45,367 nucleotides of DNA from Alphaproteobacteria bacterium (GTDB lineage Bacteria; Pseudomonadota; Alphaproteobacteria; Rhizobiales; Aestuariivirgaceae): NCBI GenBank assembly GCA_024640405.1, contig JAHEFB010000036.1, positions 1 through 45,367 of the forward strand, given 5' to 3'. This document shows positions 44,661-45,367 of the stretch, piece after piece; within the stretch, counting starts at the first letter, position 1; every line of letters begins with the position of its first letter. Under the pieces are notes generated by a model that had not been told where the DNA came from, ran no database searches, and saw only the letters and a program-made list of their open reading frames with translations. The position numbers and the translations under genes are program-made.

Positions 44661-44753
44661 TAGAGCACATCTGGCATTTTGTGAATCAAGTGGGATTCCC
44701 AAATCGGTTGTAATTTGATTCATGAGGTGTGCTGGAACTGGAGGCCAGCACAT

Positions 44754-45113
44754 ATGTCGCGAGCTTATTCCAACGATCTTCGTGAGCGTGTTGTATCTGC
44801 GGTTCGATCTGGCGAGACCTGTCGCGCAGCAGCGGCCCGGTTTGAGGTTTCGGTTGCGTCAGTTGTGAGGTGGTCTCAACGCCATCGTGAGACTGGCAGC
44901 GTGAAGCCCTGCAAGCTGGGTGGTTACCGACCATGGCTGCTCGCGCCGTATCGGAACTTCATAGCTGAACAGATGAAGCAGACGCCTCACCTTACGGTCA
45001 GCCGCCTGCAAAAAGAACTCGCCGGTCAAGGTGTATGTGTGTGCCGCGACACAGTCTGGCGATTTCTGCGTCATGAAGGTCTCAGCTTCAAAAAAAAGCC
45101 TGCTGGCCGATGA
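44754..45113 (+). CDS. IS630-family transposase, N-terminal frame (helix-turn-helix part)
   Basis: The 119-residue product starts MSRAYSNDLRERVVSAVRSG, typical of IS630 family OrfA. A helix-turn-helix region reads ETCRAAAARFEVSVASVVRW, followed by a second one, HLTVSRLQKELAGQGVCVCR. It ends in an A8 run (45090-45097), after which this frame stops; the DDE domain is in the next frame, which the run could join by a ribosomal shift. It is likely functional in an element that relies on frameshifting, though mutation is not excluded. Confidence 0.85.
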   Translation: MSRAYSNDLRERVVSAVRSGETCRAAAARFEVSVASVVRWSQRHRETGSVKPCKLGGYRPWLLAPYRNFIAEQMKQTPHLTVSRLQKELAGQGVCVCRDTVWRFLRHEGLSFKKKPAGR

Positions 45114-45367
45114 GCAGTCACGTCGCGATGTAGCGTGGCGACGCAAACGCTGGAAAGCCTGGCAGGGCCGCTTTGATCCTGAGCGGCTGGTGTTCATCGA
45201 CGAGACCTGGATCAAGACCAATATGGCGCCACTGCGCGGTTGGGGTCCCAAAGGCCAACGATTGCGTGGCTATGCTCCTCATGGCCGCTGGCGCACCATG
45301 ACATTCCTGGCAGCCCTGCGCTGCGACCAGCTCACCGCACCGTGCGTCTTCGATGGCCCAATCAACG
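45073..45367 (+). CDS. IS630-family transposase, DDE catalytic frame (partial)
   Basis: This frame, +1 relative to the first, continues SLLADEQSRRDVAWRRKRW and RLVFIDETWIKTNMAPLRGW. The Asp of FIDETW is the first catalytic acid of the DDE domain, and RGYAPHGRWRTMTFLAALRC follows. An ATG at 45073 is in frame, so it may also be made separately, but a fusion through the A8 slippery run is more likely. It leaves the window at 45367 before the second Asp and the Glu. Confidence 0.8.
   Translation, partial: MKVSASKKSLLADEQSRRDVAWRRKRWKAWQGRFDPERLVFIDETWIKTNMAPLRGWGPKGQRLRGYAPHGRWRTMTFLAALRCDQLTAPCVFDGPIN

Larger units (their letters stand above)
44661..45367 (+). mobile_element. IS630-family insertion sequence, left part (cut by window edge)
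   Basis: The two overlapping transposase frames at 44754-45367 define it. The left end is likely at the TA of 44661-44662 (TAGAGCACATCTGGC...), because IS630 elements duplicate TA. Inside the leader TGAATCAA and TTGATTCA form an inverted pair. The right end is outside the window. The CTAGAGC start resembles the ends of the MITE-like element at 24524. Confidence 0.7.

Noticed and set aside
44409..44753. 114-codon minus-strand frame ending in the antisense of tRNA-Lys
   Set aside because: It reads through the tRNA (the usual HGFEPWT artefact) and starts in the IS leader; at most it contains a remnant.

Overview
The window reads as chromosomal DNA of an alphaproteobacterium, most likely Hyphomicrobiales (Rhizobiales). 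Several gene orders point there: pcm-tolC-popZ-valS, and gyrA followed by coaD, two cyclophilins, queA and tgt. There is also a PopZ homologue, an alphaproteobacterial-type SOS box (GAAC-N7-GAAC) near ssb, and TTAACCAT/CtrA-like sites. No rRNA, CRISPR array or intact prophage is visible. Three tRNA genes are present: Ser-GCU, Cys-GCA and Lys-UUU.

Region by region. 1-372: start of an unidentified minus-strand gene, then a spacer with a decayed repeat. 372-3988: a translationally coupled four-gene operon (SxtJ-like, SxtK-like, NodU/SxtI-type carbamoyltransferase, SxtL/SGNH-like). It matches the sxtIJKL sub-cassette known from saxitoxin clusters, but no toxin core genes are seen. 4162-9439: tRNA-Ser, a metallo-beta-lactamase-fold hydrolase, a PLP aminotransferase, a Card1/DUF1887-like nuclease-domain protein, a quinone oxidoreductase, a lipoprotein serine protease and tRNA-Cys. 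9676-16021: pcm, tolC, popZ, valS. 16043-18846: an AAA ATPase, a CxxCxxCC protein, a GcvA-like LysR regulator and a divergent 46-residue small ORF.

18887-28508 is an accessory catabolic region on the minus strand. In transcription order it holds a RidA-family protein, a polar amino-acid-type ABC transporter (binding protein, ATPase, two permeases), N-carbamoyl-D-amino-acid hydrolase, a flavin reductase, a DapA-family lyase, a D-hydantoinase, a hydantoin/Asp-Glu racemase and a LysR regulator. This looks like uptake, racemisation and two-step hydrolysis of a 5-substituted hydantoin or dihydropyrimidine. Two extra enzymes hint at a further, undefined step. A 303-base element with 24-base terminal inverted repeats (MITE-like) sits inside the series and supplies the stop codon of the last permease gene.

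28552-39929 returns to housekeeping genes: ssb with an SOS box, two small exported proteins, a CDF transporter, gyrA, an inserted DUF1643/LysE/VOC trio, coaD, two cyclophilins, queA and tgt. The Tgt lacks the three zinc-binding cysteines. 40003-44282: a CoxG-domain protein fused to a histone-H1-like Lys/Ala tail and a membrane anchor, then a type I secretion ABC exporter with its HlyD-family adaptor. The window ends with tRNA-Lys, a gene-poor stretch and an IS630-family insertion sequence cut by the right edge.
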